DNA of 64,000 nucleotides from Jiangella mangrovi (GTDB taxonomy: Bacteria; Actinomycetota; Actinomycetes; Jiangellales; Jiangellaceae), in the NCBI RefSeq assembly GCF_014204975.1, contig NZ_JACHMM010000001.1, positions 6,262,037 to 6,326,036 of the forward strand. The letters are read 5' to 3'. This document shows, one piece after another, positions 41,098-50,752 of this stretch (the stretch's first letter is position 1; the number at the start of each line of letters is the position of its first letter). Below the pieces are notes generated by a model. That model was given only the letters and a program-made list of their open reading frames with translations, was not told the DNA's origin and searched no databases. Both the position numbers and the translations under genes were made by a program.

Positions 41098-41917
41098 CCC
41101 CGAGCGTCCCGACGGTGGTGAGGCGGCCGGCGCCGTCGCGGACCCAGCAGTCGTCGCCGTCGGCCTCCGCCCACACCGGCTCGCCCACCGCCAGCGGCGC
41201 CACGAACCGGACGTCGAGCCGGCCGGCCGTGAACCAGGCGGCGCCGAACCGCTCGACGCCGAGCTCGAGCAGGTAGCAGGCCTGCTGCAGGCCCTGGACC
41301 AGCGGCGCGTCCAGGCCGGCGTCGCGGACCTTGTCGAGGTCGGTGTGGATGTTGCGCTGGAACTTGCCCGCGTTGGAGAACAGCACGACCTGGTCGGCGT
41401 GCGGCACCTTGCGCCGCGAGAGCGTCGCCGTCGCCGGGGCGGCCGGGCCTTCGCCGGGGCGGACGAACTCCCCCGGCCGGGCGCTGAGGATCTCGACGCC
41501 ACGGTGGCTCACCAGCAGCGTCCCGTCGGCGCCGCGGGCCTCGGCCTCGATGACGACGTAGCCCTTGCCGCGCCGCTCGTACTTGTCGACGTAGCGGCCG
41601 CGGATCGTGACCGTGTCGCCCGGCCGCACGGGGTGGTGGAAGTCGAGCCGCTCGTGGGTGTGGATCTGCCGGCACTCCTCCTGGCGGTACTGGTGGTAGT
41701 AGACCAGCAGCAGCTCGTTGGCCAGCAGGCCCGGCGGCGCGACCGGCCCGCCGAACGGCGAGTCGTCGAGGTACCACGGGTGGTGGTCGTCCTGGGTGAA
41801 CGCGAACGCCCTGATCGCGTGCTCGTCGACCGCGACGACGGCCGGGCCCAGCTCCTCGCCGACCTCGACCGCCTCCCAACTGGGCGACTTCAGCGGCGAC
41901 TTGAGGTGCGACGTCAC
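41072..41917 (-). CDS. double-hotdog MaoC/FAS1-type acyl-CoA hydratase-dehydratase
   Basis: 281 residues from a GTG that overlaps the CoA-ligase stop. The first hotdog (about 20-130) has FTQDDHHPWYLDD and GLLANELLLVYYHQ; the second (about 155-275) has LVQGLQQACYLLELGVERFG and RLDVRFVAPLAVGEPV. The layout resembles N-terminal-MaoC dehydratase and mesaconyl/3-hydroxyacyl-CoA hydratase proteins. With the adjacent CoA ligase it forms a short acyl-CoA module. Its 3' end overlaps the convergent gene by 26 bases. Confidence 0.82.
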   Translation of the reverse strand: MTSHLKSPLKSPSWEAVEVGEELGPAVVAVDEHAIRAFAFTQDDHHPWYLDDSPFGGPVAPPGLLANELLLVYYHQYRQEECRQIHTHERLDFHHPVRPGDTVTIRGRYVDKYERRGKGYVVIEAEARGADGTLLVSHRGVEILSARPGEFVRPGEGPAAPATATLSRRKVPHADQVVLFSNAGKFQRNIHTDLDKVRDAGLDAPLVQGLQQACYLLELGVERFGAAWFTAGRLDVRFVAPLAVGEPVWAEADGDDCWVRDGAGRLTTVGTLGVSAARTSP

Positions 41918-43500
41918 GCGCGCAGCTCTCGTCGCAGCACCTTGCCGGTGGCGGTCTTGGGGATCTCGGGCAGGATCTCGATGGTCCGGGGGCACTTGTA
42001 GGCGGCCAGCCGCTCGCGGCAGAACTCCACCAGCTCGGCCGGCTCGGCGGACGCGCCGGCGCGCAGCGACACGAACGCCTTCACCGTCTCGCCCCGGTAC
42101 TCGTCCGGCAGCCCGACGACGGCGGCCTCGTGCACGGCCGGATGCTGGTAGAGCACGTCCTCGACCTCGCGCGGCCACACCTTGAAGCCGGACGCGATGA
42201 TCATGTCCTTCGAGCGGTCCAGCAGGTAGAACCAGCCGTCGGCGTCGCGCTTGCCGACGTCGCCGGTGCGCAGGTAGCCGCCGTCGACGATCGCCTCCGC
42301 CGTCGCCTCCGGCCGCTGCCAGTAGCCGGGCACGACGCCCTCGCCGCGGATCCAGAACTCGCCCACCTCGCCCACCGGCACGTCCTGCCGGGTGTCCGGG
42401 TCGACCACGCGCACGTCGGTGTCCGGCACCGGGACGCCGATGGACAGCGCGCCGGTGCCCTCGTCGACCGGCGCACGGCCGCCGAACGGGACCATGTGCG
42501 TGGGCGACGTCGTCTCCGTCAGGCCGTAGCAATTGTGGATGTAGCCGCCGGCGAGCTCCTGCCACTGCTCGACGGTCGCCGGAGGGACGGGCGCGCCGCC
42601 GCTGAACACCTTGGTGAACGCCGTCAGGTCGCGGGTGCCGATGTCGGGGCAGGCCATGAGCGCGCGGAACGCGGTGATGCTCGCCAGCGTGAAGGTGCCG
42701 CGGTGGCGTTCCAGCGCTCCCAGGATGGTGGCCGGGTCGAACCGGTAGGTCAGCACGATCGGCGCGCCCGCGGCGAACGCGACCCCCGTGATCGCCGTCG
42801 GGCCGATGATGTGGAACAACGGCGCCAGCGCCGCCACCACGTCGCGGTCGTCGACGCGCGCCCACGAGCGCCACAGCTCGGCGATGAAGGCGAGGTTGCG
42901 GTGCGTGTTCATCGCACCCTTGGGCCGGCCCGTGGTGCCGGACGTGTAACTGAGCACGGCGACGTCGCCCGGCGCCGGGTGGTGCGGCGGCGGCGTGCGG
43001 CCCGCGTAGCGCCGGGTGAGCGCCAGCAGGTCCTCCGTCCCCTCCGGCGGGTCGCGGCGCACCCCGGCGAGCAGCGGCGGCAGCGGCTCGGCGAGGAAGT
43101 CGAGCTCCGACGTCGTGATGACGGCCTTCACGTCGGTGCCGGCGACGACGTCGGACACCACGTCGCGGTACAGCGACTCGAGCACCACCATGGCCGTCGC
43201 GCCGGAGTCGGTGAGGTGGTACTCGACCTCGGCGGACTTGAACATCGGGTTCAGCGGCACCCAGATCGCGCCGAGCTTCCAGACCGCCAGCTCCGCGAGA
43301 ATGAACTGGGGCACGTTCTGCGTCATCAGCGCCACCCGCGACCCGGCGCCCACCCCGCGCTCGGACAGCGCGACGGCGAGCGCGCCGGACAGCTCGTCCA
43401 CCGTCGCATAGTCGAGGACGGTGTCGAAGTAGATCAGGCACGGGGCCGACGGCGACCGGCTCACCGACGCGGCGAAGTGCTCGAGGGAACTCGCGGACAC
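41914..43500 (-). CDS. acyl-CoA synthetase (AMP-binding, ANL family)
   Basis: 528 residues with all ANL cores: P-loop YTSGTTGRPKGAM (about 185-197), CYGLTETTSPTH, YLRTGDVGKRDADGWFYLLDRSKD and the terminal lysine motif PKTATGKVLRREL. It activates a carboxylic acid as its CoA thioester, probably the acyl group released by the deacylase or an intermediate of the same pathway. The 4-base overlap with the hydratase gene indicates coupling. Confidence 0.93.
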   Translation of the reverse strand: MSASSLEHFAASVSRSPSAPCLIYFDTVLDYATVDELSGALAVALSERGVGAGSRVALMTQNVPQFILAELAVWKLGAIWVPLNPMFKSAEVEYHLTDSGATAMVVLESLYRDVVSDVVAGTDVKAVITTSELDFLAEPLPPLLAGVRRDPPEGTEDLLALTRRYAGRTPPPHHPAPGDVAVLSYTSGTTGRPKGAMNTHRNLAFIAELWRSWARVDDRDVVAALAPLFHIIGPTAITGVAFAAGAPIVLTYRFDPATILGALERHRGTFTLASITAFRALMACPDIGTRDLTAFTKVFSGGAPVPPATVEQWQELAGGYIHNCYGLTETTSPTHMVPFGGRAPVDEGTGALSIGVPVPDTDVRVVDPDTRQDVPVGEVGEFWIRGEGVVPGYWQRPEATAEAIVDGGYLRTGDVGKRDADGWFYLLDRSKDMIIASGFKVWPREVEDVLYQHPAVHEAAVVGLPDEYRGETVKAFVSLRAGASAEPAELVEFCRERLAAYKCPRTIEILPEIPKTATGKVLRRELRA

Positions 43501-43517
43501 GGGTGACTCCTACTCGG

Positions 43518-44507
43518 CTAGGACTCGGGGAAGTGGCAGGCGACCGTCTGCGCGCCGGACCCCGTCGGCGTCAGCACCGGCTCCTCGCGGGCGCACACGT
43601 CCTGCGCCTTCCAGCAGCGGGTGCGGAACCGGCAGCCGCTCGGAGGGTTGCGCGGGCTGGGCACGTCGCCGGTCAGGACGATCCGGTCGGGGCGATCGCG
43701 CAGGGCGGGGTCGGGCAGCGGGATCGCCGACAGCAGCGCCCGGGTGTACGGGTGGGCCGGCCGCTCGAAGATGTCGCGCTTGTCGCCGGCCTCGACGATC
43801 TTCCCGAGGTACATGACGACGACGCGGTCGCAGACGTGCCGCACCACGGACAGGTCGTGCGAGATGAACAGGTACGCCAGGCCGAGGTCGCGCTGCAGCG
43901 CCGCGAGCTGGTTGACCACCTGCGCCCGGATCGACACGTCCAGCGCCGACACCGGCTCGTCGAGCACCAGCACGCTCGGCTCCAGCGCCAGCGCGCGGGC
44001 GATGCCGAGGCGCTGCCGTTGCCCGCCGGAGAACTCATGCGCGTACCGGTTCAGGTGCGCCGCAGACAGCCCGACCATCTCGAGCAGCTCGACGACCCGC
44101 TCGCGGCCGCCGGAGCGGTAGCCGCCCTGCACCCGCAGCGGCTCGGACACCAGTTCGCGCGCCGTCATGCGCGGGCTCAGCGACGAGTACGGGTCCTGGA
44201 AGACGACCTGGATGCGGCAGCGCAGCTCGCGCCGGTCGGCGGCGGACATCCGCTCGACGTCGACGCCGCGGAAGCGCACCGTGCCCGACGTCGGGCGGGT
44301 GAGGCCGACCAGGATCTGCCCGACGGTGGACTTCCCGCAGCCGGACTCCCCCACCAGGCCCAGCGTCTCGCCCGCGTGCAGCGCGAAGCTGACGCCGTCG
44401 ACCGCACGCACCGCCGCCACCTGCCGCCTCAGCACGCCGCCACGGACCGGGAACGCCTTGGTCAGGTCCTCGACGCCGACGACCTCCTCCACCGCCGTCG
44501 TCGTCAT
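43518..44507 (-). CDS. Opp/Dpp-type ABC transporter ATPase, OppF-like
   Basis: 329 residues. Walker [10 protein letters not shown], signature [22 protein letters not shown], Walker B LVLDEP and the His switch FISHDLSVV are intact. The C-terminal oligopeptide/dipeptide extension has a cysteine cluster ([14 protein letters not shown]). It pairs with the next ATPase gene, which it overlaps by four bases, to power the two Dpp-type permeases. Confidence 0.95.
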   Translation of the reverse strand: MTTTAVEEVVGVEDLTKAFPVRGGVLRRQVAAVRAVDGVSFALHAGETLGLVGESGCGKSTVGQILVGLTRPTSGTVRFRGVDVERMSAADRRELRCRIQVVFQDPYSSLSPRMTARELVSEPLRVQGGYRSGGRERVVELLEMVGLSAAHLNRYAHEFSGGQRQRLGIARALALEPSVLVLDEPVSALDVSIRAQVVNQLAALQRDLGLAYLFISHDLSVVRHVCDRVVVMYLGKIVEAGDKRDIFERPAHPYTRALLSAIPLPDPALRDRPDRIVLTGDVPSPRNPPSGCRFRTRCWKAQDVCAREEPVLTPTGSGAQTVACHFPES

Positions 44508-45496
44508 CGCGCCACCGCCAGCAGCTCGTCGTGGAAATGGCAGGCCGTCTCGTGGCCCGTCCCCAGCGGCACCAGCGCGGGCCGGTCGGTCAGGCAGCGC
44601 TCGCGGCCGGCCGACTGCGCGCAGCGCGGCGCGAACGTGCAGCCGCCCGGCGGCGCGGTGAGGTTGGGCGGGCTGCCCGCGATCGGGGTCAGCTCGCCGG
44701 TGTCGCGGTCGAGCCGGGGCAGGCTGTGCAGCAGGCCGAGCGTGTACGGGTGGCGGGGCGCGGCGAACACCGTCGCGACGTCGCCCTGCTCGACGATGGC
44801 GCCGCCGTACATGACGACGACCCGGTCGGCCATCTCGGCGACGACGCCGAGGTCGTGGGTGATGAGGATGGTGGCGGCGCCGGTCTCGCGCTGGGCCTTG
44901 CGCAGCAGCCCCAGGACCTGCGCCTGGATGGTCACGTCGAGCGCGGTGGTCGGCTCGTCGGCGATGAGCAGCGCGGGCTCGTTGGCGATGGCCATGGCGA
45001 TCATCACCCGCTGCCGCATGCCGCCGGAGAACTCGTGTGGGTACTGCCGCGCCCGCGCCGCCGGGTCGGGGACGCCGACGAGGGCGAGCAGGTCGACGGC
45101 ACGCTGCCAGGCCTGCTTGCGCGACACCGGCCGGTGCAGCCGGACGATCTCGGCGATCTGCTTGCCCACGCGGTGCACCGGGTTGAGCGCGGTCATGGGA
45201 TCCTGGAAGACGACGGAGATGTCGTCGCCGCGCAGCTCGCGCAGCCGCTCCGGCGTCGCCCCCAGCAGGTCCTCGCCACGGAAGCCGACGCGCGTCGCCG
45301 TCACAGTGGCCGGCGGGCGGCGCAGCAGGCCGAGCACGGCCATGGCGGTCACGCTCTTGCCGGAGCCGGACTCGCCGACCACGCAGAGCATCTCGCCCGG
45401 CTCGACGTCGAAGGAGACGCCGTTGACGGCGTGCACCGTGCCGCCCTCGGTGGCGAACTCGACCACGAGGTCGCGGACCTCCAGCAGCGGGCTCAT
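44504..45496 (-). CDS. Opp/Dpp-type ABC transporter ATPase, OppD-like
   Basis: 330 residues from the ATG at 45496, which overlaps the permease stop. Walker [29 protein letters not shown], Walker [13 protein letters not shown] and ITHDLGVV are intact. The C-terminal [16 protein letters not shown] is the cysteine motif of the peptide/nickel transporter ATPases. Partner of the OppF-like gene. Confidence 0.95.
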   Translation of the reverse strand: MSPLLEVRDLVVEFATEGGTVHAVNGVSFDVEPGEMLCVVGESGSGKSVTAMAVLGLLRRPPATVTATRVGFRGEDLLGATPERLRELRGDDISVVFQDPMTALNPVHRVGKQIAEIVRLHRPVSRKQAWQRAVDLLALVGVPDPAARARQYPHEFSGGMRQRVMIAMAIANEPALLIADEPTTALDVTIQAQVLGLLRKAQRETGAATILITHDLGVVAEMADRVVVMYGGAIVEQGDVATVFAAPRHPYTLGLLHSLPRLDRDTGELTPIAGSPPNLTAPPGGCTFAPRCAQSAGRERCLTDRPALVPLGTGHETACHFHDELLAVAR

Positions 45497-46404
45497 CGCA
45501 GCCTCCCCTGGGCCGTCTGCGGGTCGAGGGCGTCGCGCAGGCCGTCGCCGACGAAGTTGACCGCGAGCACCGTCAGCGCCACCGCGATGCCCGGTGGCAG
45601 CCACATCCACGGCATGCCGCTGATCAGCGTGAGGTTCTGCGCGTCGGTGAGCATGTTGCCCCAGCTCGCCGCGGGCGGGACCACGCCGAGGCCGAGGAAG
45701 GACAGCGTCGCCTCGGCCATGATCGCCTGCGCGACGCCCAGCGTGGCGACGACGGTGACCGGGCCCAGCGCGGCGGGCACGAGGTGCCGGGTGATCAGCC
45801 ACCAGCCGCCGGCGCCGAACGACCGCGCCGCCTTGACGAACTCGCGCTCGCGCACCGACAGGGTGACGCCGCGGACGACCCGGCCCGCGGCCGGCCAGCC
45901 GAACACACCCATGGCCAGCACCAGCGTGACGACGCTCGGCCCCAGCACGCCGGCCACCACGATGATGACCACCAGCGCCGGGAAGGACAGCATGATGTCC
46001 GCCGTCCGCATGATGACGGTGTCGGCCCAGCCGCGGAAGAGCCCGGCGACGGCGCCGAGCAGCGTCCCGATGGCCACCGAGATGAGCGACGCCGCGATGC
46101 CCACGCCCAGCGACACCCGGCCCGCGTGCAGCAGCCGGGCGAACACGTCGCGGCCGGCGGAGTCTGTGCCCAGCCAGTGCTCCGCCGACGGCGGCTGCCG
46201 GAACGCCGTCAGGTCGACGGCGTTCGGGTGGTGCGGCGTGATGACGTCGGCCAGCAGCGCGGCGAGGATGACGATGCTGAGCGTCACCAGCCCGGCCATG
46301 GCCATGCGGTGGCGCTTGAAGCGCCGCCAGGCCAGGCCGCGCGGTCCGCGTGTGGCCGGCACCGCCGTGGCGAGAGCCGGCGCCGGTTCGATGGCAGTCG
46401 TCAT
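45493..46404 (-). CDS. Dpp/Opp-type ABC permease, DppC-like
   Basis: 303 residues. An N-terminal cytoplasmic and first-helix region ([29 protein letters not shown]) and [22 protein letters not shown] are typical of the C subunit. The coupling loop lies around [21 protein letters not shown]. Five to six helices are expected. Overlaps the upstream B-subunit gene. Confidence 0.94.
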   Translation of the reverse strand: MTTAIEPAPALATAVPATRGPRGLAWRRFKRHRMAMAGLVTLSIVILAALLADVITPHHPNAVDLTAFRQPPSAEHWLGTDSAGRDVFARLLHAGRVSLGVGIAASLISVAIGTLLGAVAGLFRGWADTVIMRTADIMLSFPALVVIIVVAGVLGPSVVTLVLAMGVFGWPAAGRVVRGVTLSVREREFVKAARSFGAGGWWLITRHLVPAALGPVTVVATLGVAQAIMAEATLSFLGLGVVPPAASWGNMLTDAQNLTLISGMPWMWLPPGIAVALTVLAVNFVGDGLRDALDPQTAQGRLR

Positions 46405-47360
46405 TGCAGGCTCACCCGTGGGTCGGCGACGGAGTACAGGACGTCCGCGAGCATGTTCGACAGCAGGACGAGGATCGCGACGAAGAACGCGAACCCGATG
46501 ATCACCGGGTAGTCCTGCTGGTTCACCGCGGAGATGACCAACTGGCCCATGCCGGGCCAGGCGAAGATCTGCTCGACCACGACGGCGCCGACCAGCAGCG
46601 CCGGAAGCGTGAGGCCGAGGACCGTGATGAGCGGGATCAGCGCGTTGCGCAGCACGTGCCCGAAGAGGATCCGCCTCGGCGTCGCGCCCTTGGACTCCGC
46701 CGTGCGCACGTACTCCGAGCCCAGCTCGGCGATGACGCCGCTGCGCACGTAGCGCGTGAACGGGCCGGCCACGCCGAAGGCCAGGATCGCCACCGGCATG
46801 ACCAGGTGGTGCAGCGAGTCGCCCAGGCTCGGCGCGCCCGGCGTCGACATGCCCGCCGACGGCACCCAGCCCAGCTGCAGCGCGAACACGTAGATGGCCA
46901 GGATGCAGAGGAAGAAGCCGGGGATCGACACCGCGCCGAGGCTCAGCGCCGCGGTCCAGTAATCGGCGGCGGTGTTGCGCCGCACCGCGGCCAGCATGCC
47001 CAGCGGGATCGCGATGGCGATGCCCAGACCCAGGCCGAGCCCCATCAGCTCGATGGTCGGCACCAGCCGCTCGGCCAGCAGCTCCGACACCGGCCGGTTG
47101 TTGGTGAGCGAGTAGCCGAGGTCACCCGTCGCCACGCCCTGCAACCAGGACCAGTACTGCACCGGCAGCGGCCGGTCCAGCCCCAGCTCCTGCCGCTTCT
47201 GCTCGATGAACGCGGCGCTGTCGGCGCCTAGCTGGTCGACCGGCACCATCATCGTCACCGGATCGCCCGGAGCGGCGTGGACGAGCCCGAAGAGCCCGAC
47301 AGTCACCAGGAACAGCACGAGGACGCTCACCGCGAAGCGCCGCACGAGGTACGCCGTCAC
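46401..47360 (-). CDS. Dpp/Opp-type ABC permease, DppB-like
   Basis: 319 residues from a GTG at 47360. YLVRRFAVSVLVLFLVTVGLFGLVHAAPGDP is the classic B-subunit N-terminus, and GSEYVRTAESKGATPRRILFGH is the coupling loop. It is first in the four-gene permease/ATPase operon, which contains no binding-protein gene. A promoter and operator dyad lie 50-90 bases upstream. Confidence 0.94.
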   Translation of the reverse strand: MTAYLVRRFAVSVLVLFLVTVGLFGLVHAAPGDPVTMMVPVDQLGADSAAFIEQKRQELGLDRPLPVQYWSWLQGVATGDLGYSLTNNRPVSELLAERLVPTIELMGLGLGLGIAIAIPLGMLAAVRRNTAADYWTAALSLGAVSIPGFFLCILAIYVFALQLGWVPSAGMSTPGAPSLGDSLHHLVMPVAILAFGVAGPFTRYVRSGVIAELGSEYVRTAESKGATPRRILFGHVLRNALIPLITVLGLTLPALLVGAVVVEQIFAWPGMGQLVISAVNQQDYPVIIGFAFFVAILVLLSNMLADVLYSVADPRVSLQ

Positions 47361-47408
47361 CGGCCGACCCCCCGACCCTTGAGCATGACATCACCAGCCC
47401 GCCGCAAT

Positions 47409-47452
47409 CTGAAACAGTGTTCCAAGGATTGCGGCGGTTCAGGTGACTGTCA
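47409..47452 (-). promoter_or_regulatory. promoter plus dyad operator of the Dpp transporter operon
   Basis: Minus strand: TTGACA (47447-47452), 17-base spacer, AATCCT (47424-47429), immediately followed by TGGAA-CACTG-TTTCA (47409-47423). It lies in the gap between the IclR stop and the permease start, so the transporter has its own promoter. Confidence 0.7.
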
Positions 47453-47456
47453 AGGT

Positions 47457-48326
47457 CTACCCCACGGGCTCGATGGTGGAACGCAGCAGCGACGAGCGCA
47501 GGTACTCGAGCACCGCGACCACGTCGGCGTCGCCGGCCAGGCCGGACGCGATGCGGCCCAGCACAGTGAGGTAGCGCTTCTGCTCCTCGAGCCCGAACTC
47601 GGCCGACGGCCCCGAGACGCTGATGGCCGCGAGCACCTCGCCGCGCACCGCGACCGGCACCGCGAGGCAGCGCAGGCCGGTGCTGGACTCGTTGTCGTCG
47701 AACCCGTAGCCGCGGCGCATGGTGGTGCGCAGCTCTCGCTGCAGCGCGGCCAGCGTGGTGATGGTGCGGTCGGTGTACGCGGGGAACGGCTCGGCCGGCG
47801 TGTGCGGCGCGACGTCGGCCGCGTCGAGCGTGGCCAGCAGCACCTTGCCCAGGCCGCTGACGTAGGCCGGCGCCCGGTGGCCGGCGGCGCTGGCGTAGCG
47901 CAGCGCGCGGTCGGGCTCGCGGACGCACACGTGCAGCACCTGGTCGCCGTCGAGCAGCCCGAGGTTGCCGGTCTGCCCGGTCTCGCCGGCCAGTTCCTCG
48001 AGGTAGCGGCCGGCCACCTGCGAGATGTCGAGCTGCGCGACGTAGGCGTCGGACAGGATCTGCACCTTGTGCCCCAGGCGGTAGGCCGGGCGCTCGTCGA
48101 CGCGGACCACGTACTCCTCGCGGTCCAGCACGCTGAGCAGCCTGACCAGCGTGCTCTTCGGCATGCCGGTGTGCTCGTGGAAGTCGGCGATGGTCTGCGG
48201 CGAGCGGCCGCGGGCCAGGATCTCGAGCAGGTTGAGGCCCCTGGAGAGGGCCTGTGCGTGGTAGTGGACGGCGTCGGTCTCGCTGTCGGACGAGCGACGC
48301 CAGCCGGGCGGCTGGGAGCGGGACAT
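47457..48326 (-). CDS. IclR-family regulator, candidate master of the TGRAA-N5-TTYYR regulon
   Basis: 289 residues from the ATG at 48326, with GGAGG correctly placed (CTGGAGGTCGTCCC). Helix-turn-helix about residues 30-90 (TGMPKSTLVRLLSVLDREEYV); effector domain with GLLDGDQVLHVCVREPDRALRYASAAGHRAP and CLAVPVAVRGEVLAAISVSG. It lies among three dyad sites (47409, 48353, 48447), including one in its own promoter, so it is the best candidate to bind the dyad. Direct evidence is lacking. Confidence 0.9.
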   Translation of the reverse strand: MSRSQPPGWRRSSDSETDAVHYHAQALSRGLNLLEILARGRSPQTIADFHEHTGMPKSTLVRLLSVLDREEYVVRVDERPAYRLGHKVQILSDAYVAQLDISQVAGRYLEELAGETGQTGNLGLLDGDQVLHVCVREPDRALRYASAAGHRAPAYVSGLGKVLLATLDAADVAPHTPAEPFPAYTDRTITTLAALQRELRTTMRRGYGFDDNESSTGLRCLAVPVAVRGEVLAAISVSGPSAEFGLEEQKRYLTVLGRIASGLAGDADVVAVLEYLRSSLLRSTIEPVG

Positions 48327-48352
48327 GGGACGACCTCCAGGTGTCGGAAGAA

Positions 48353-48396
48353 AGGAACTCAGTTTCAGATTGAGATGCTAGCAGCGGGAATGTCAC
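48353..48396 (-). promoter_or_regulatory. promoter plus dyad operator of the IclR gene
   Basis: Minus strand: GTGACA (48391-48396), 17 bases, TCAATC (48368-48373), then TGAAA-CTGAG-TTCCT (48353-48367). The -35 to dyad distance (29 bases) equals that in front of the Dpp operon, which fits autoregulation by the same factor. Confidence 0.55.
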
Positions 48397-48409
48397 GTCC
48401 CCCGCACTC

Positions 48410-48461
48410 TTGACTCCGGGCTCCGACCTCGCAGATCATCGATTGTTGGAATGGAGTTCCA
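48410..48461 (+). promoter_or_regulatory. promoter plus dyad operator of the second GH36 gene
   Basis: TTGACT (48410-48415), 18-base spacer, GATCAT (48434-48439), then the perfect dyad TGGAA-TGGAG-TTCCA (48447-48461). Ribosome site GGGAGG (48472-48477) and GTG start (48483) follow. Confidence 0.7.
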
Positions 48462-48482
48462 GATTTGCGACGGGAGGCCTCG

Positions 48483-50576
48483 GTGTCCGAGGAGCCGGAG
48501 ACGATCGAGTGGACCGGCGACGGCGTGCGGCTGGCGCTGTCCGTTCCCGTGGACGGGCCCGTGCGGGTGCTGGGCCTGCGCCCAGGCGTCGTCATGGGTG
48601 ACCGCGGGCATCCGCTCGTCGAGCTCGCGGTGGGCGGCGAGGGCCGGGTCGACCGCAGCGCGCACGCCCAGCACCGCTTCACCGCCGCCGGCAGCCGGTT
48701 GCGGTACCGCTCGCACAGCGCCGACGGCGACCACCTGCGGGTGGTCCAGGCGGACCCGGCGAGCGGGCTCGTGGTCACTTCGGTGGTCGAGCGGACCACG
48801 CCGGGGACGGTCCGATGCCACACGTCGACGCACAACGCGGGCTCCGACCCGGTGCTACTGGACTTCGTGTCGTCGCTGGTCCTGACCGGTTTCGGCGGCC
48901 TCGACGCGGACCTGCGGCTGCACCACGCCCGCAACGCCTGGTGTGCCGAGGCGCGCTGGCAGCAGGTCGACCTCGAGTCGGCCGGCATCGTCGACGTGGC
49001 CCGGCTCGGCGGTGTCGCCGACACCACGCTGGGCCAGTTCGCCGTCACCACGACCGGCAGCTGGTCCACCGGCGACCACCTGCCCATGGGCGCGATCGAG
49101 GACGGCGGCCGCGGGGCGACCTGGCTGTGGCAGATCGAGCACAACGGGCCGTCGCACTGGGCCGTCGGCGACCACGACGGCGACCTGTTCCTGCTCTGCT
49201 CCGGGCCGGCGTCGGCCGAGCACCAGTGGCGGCGGCGGCTCGCGCCCGGCGACACGTTCGAGTCGGTGCCGGTCACCGTCGTCGTTTCGGACCATGGGCT
49301 GGAGCACGCGTTCGGCCTGCTGACCGGGCACCGCCGCGTGGTGCGCCGGCCGCACGCCGACAACGAGTGGCTGCCGGTGGTCTTCAACGACTACATGAAC
49401 TGCCTCAAGGGCGACCCCACCGAGGCCGACCTCGTGCCGCTGATCGACGCGGCCGCCGCGGCGGGGGCGGAGTACTTCGTCATCGACGCCGGCTGGCACG
49501 CCGTCCCGAAGCCCTGGTGGGACGAGGTCGGCGCCTGGGAGGAGTCGCGCGAGCGGTTCCCGCACGGACTGGCCGCGACGATGGACCGCATCCGCGCCGC
49601 GGGCATGGTGCCCGGCCTCTGGGTCGAGCCCGAGGTCGTCGGCGTCCGCAGCCCGGCCGCGCGCACCCTGCCCGACGAAGCGTTCTTCCAGCGCGACGGG
49701 CGCCGCATCGTCGAAGTGAGCCGGTACCACCTCGACCTGCGCCACCCGGCCGCCCGCTCGCACCTCGACGCCGTCGTCGATCGCCTGGTGTCCGACTACG
49801 GCGTCGGCTACCTGAAGTTCGACTACAACATCGACATCGGCCCCGGGACCGACTTCGCGTCGGACAGCCTGGGCAACGGCCTGCTCGGGCACGACCGGGC
49901 CCTGCTCGCCTGGCTCGACGGTGTGCTGGACCGGCACCCCGGGCTGGTCATCGAGAACTGCGCCTCCGGCGGCATGCGGGCCGACGGCGCCATGCTGTCG
50001 CGGCTGAGCATCCACTCGACCAGCGACCAGACCGACCACCGCCGCTACCCGGCCATCGCGGCCGCCGCCCCCACCGTCGCACCGCCCGAGCAGGCCGCCG
50101 TGTGGGCCTACCCGCAGCCGCACTTCACCGCCGAGGAGAACGCGCTGACGATGGTCAACGCGCTACTGGGCCGGGTCCACCTGAGCGGGCGGATCGACCT
50201 GCTCGACGGTGTGCAGGCTGCGGCCGTGTCCGGCGCCGTCGACGTCTACAAGTCGATCCGGTCCCGGTTGGCGGAGATGCTGCCGCGCTGGCCGCTGGGT
50301 CTCCCCCGCTGGTCCGATCCGTGGGTCGCGCTCGCCCAGGTCGATGACGCCGGGACGCTGCTGTCGGTGTGGCGGCGCGACCTCGGCCGCGGTCCTGGGC
50401 CTGACCGGGTCGAGGTGCCGCTGCCGTGGCTGGCCGGCACCGGTGCCCGGGTGGAGGTGCTCTTCCCGGTCGACCTCCCGACGTCGCTGACCTGGGACGA
50501 TGCCGCGGGTGTCCTCAGTGTCGGTCTGCCGGGGCCGTGGGCGGGTCGGTTGTTGGAGGTTCGGCCGGGGATCTGA
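48483..50576 (+). CDS. GH36-family glycosidase (alpha-galactosidase type), paralogue
   Basis: 697 residues from the GTG at 48483 (GGGAGG five bases before it); an in-frame TTG at 48465 is less likely. Predicted nucleophile Asp447 in LKFDYN and acid/base Asp515 in STSDQTDH. VIDAGWH, GLWVEPEVVGV and the C-terminal beta domain match the gene at 28756, with which it shares long blocks such as VVFNDY and EHQWRR. No signal peptide, so intracellular. Copy B of the palindrome starts nine bases after the stop. Confidence 0.92.
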   Translation: MSEEPETIEWTGDGVRLALSVPVDGPVRVLGLRPGVVMGDRGHPLVELAVGGEGRVDRSAHAQHRFTAAGSRLRYRSHSADGDHLRVVQADPASGLVVTSVVERTTPGTVRCHTSTHNAGSDPVLLDFVSSLVLTGFGGLDADLRLHHARNAWCAEARWQQVDLESAGIVDVARLGGVADTTLGQFAVTTTGSWSTGDHLPMGAIEDGGRGATWLWQIEHNGPSHWAVGDHDGDLFLLCSGPASAEHQWRRRLAPGDTFESVPVTVVVSDHGLEHAFGLLTGHRRVVRRPHADNEWLPVVFNDYMNCLKGDPTEADLVPLIDAAAAAGAEYFVIDAGWHAVPKPWWDEVGAWEESRERFPHGLAATMDRIRAAGMVPGLWVEPEVVGVRSPAARTLPDEAFFQRDGRRIVEVSRYHLDLRHPAARSHLDAVVDRLVSDYGVGYLKFDYNIDIGPGTDFASDSLGNGLLGHDRALLAWLDGVLDRHPGLVIENCASGGMRADGAMLSRLSIHSTSDQTDHRRYPAIAAAAPTVAPPEQAAVWAYPQPHFTAEENALTMVNALLGRVHLSGRIDLLDGVQAAAVSGAVDVYKSIRSRLAEMLPRWPLGLPRWSDPWVALAQVDDAGTLLSVWRRDLGRGPGPDRVEVPLPWLAGTGARVEVLFPVDLPTSLTWDDAAGVLSVGLPGPWAGRLLEVRPGI

Positions 50577-50584
50577 GGTCGGCT

Positions 50585-50722
50585 CCCCGTCCCCCTGCTG
50601 CCCAGTGTCTTAGCCGCAGGCCCGCGCCTCAAGCGGACCAATAGGGGCGCTTCGCGCCAGGGAGGACCGCTTGACCCGCGGTCCCGCGGCCAAGAACTCT
50701 GGCAGCTATCAGGGGGACGGGG
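50585..50722 (+). repeat. nested palindrome family, copy B (3' of the GH36 gene)
   Basis: A 138-base relative of copy A with the same order of stems: CCCCGTCCCC/GGGGACGGGG, CTGCC/GGCAG, CTTAGCCGC/GCGGCCAAG, CGCGCCTCAAGCGG/CCGCTTGACCCGCG and the inner GGGGCGCTTCGCGCC. Bases differing from copy A often change on both sides of a stem (for example CTGCG/CGCAG against CCGCG/CGCGG). The CC/CC mismatch is kept. Confidence 0.85.
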
Positions 50723-50752
50723 AGACCCTGGGCACGCCTCGCCGGCGTCGAG

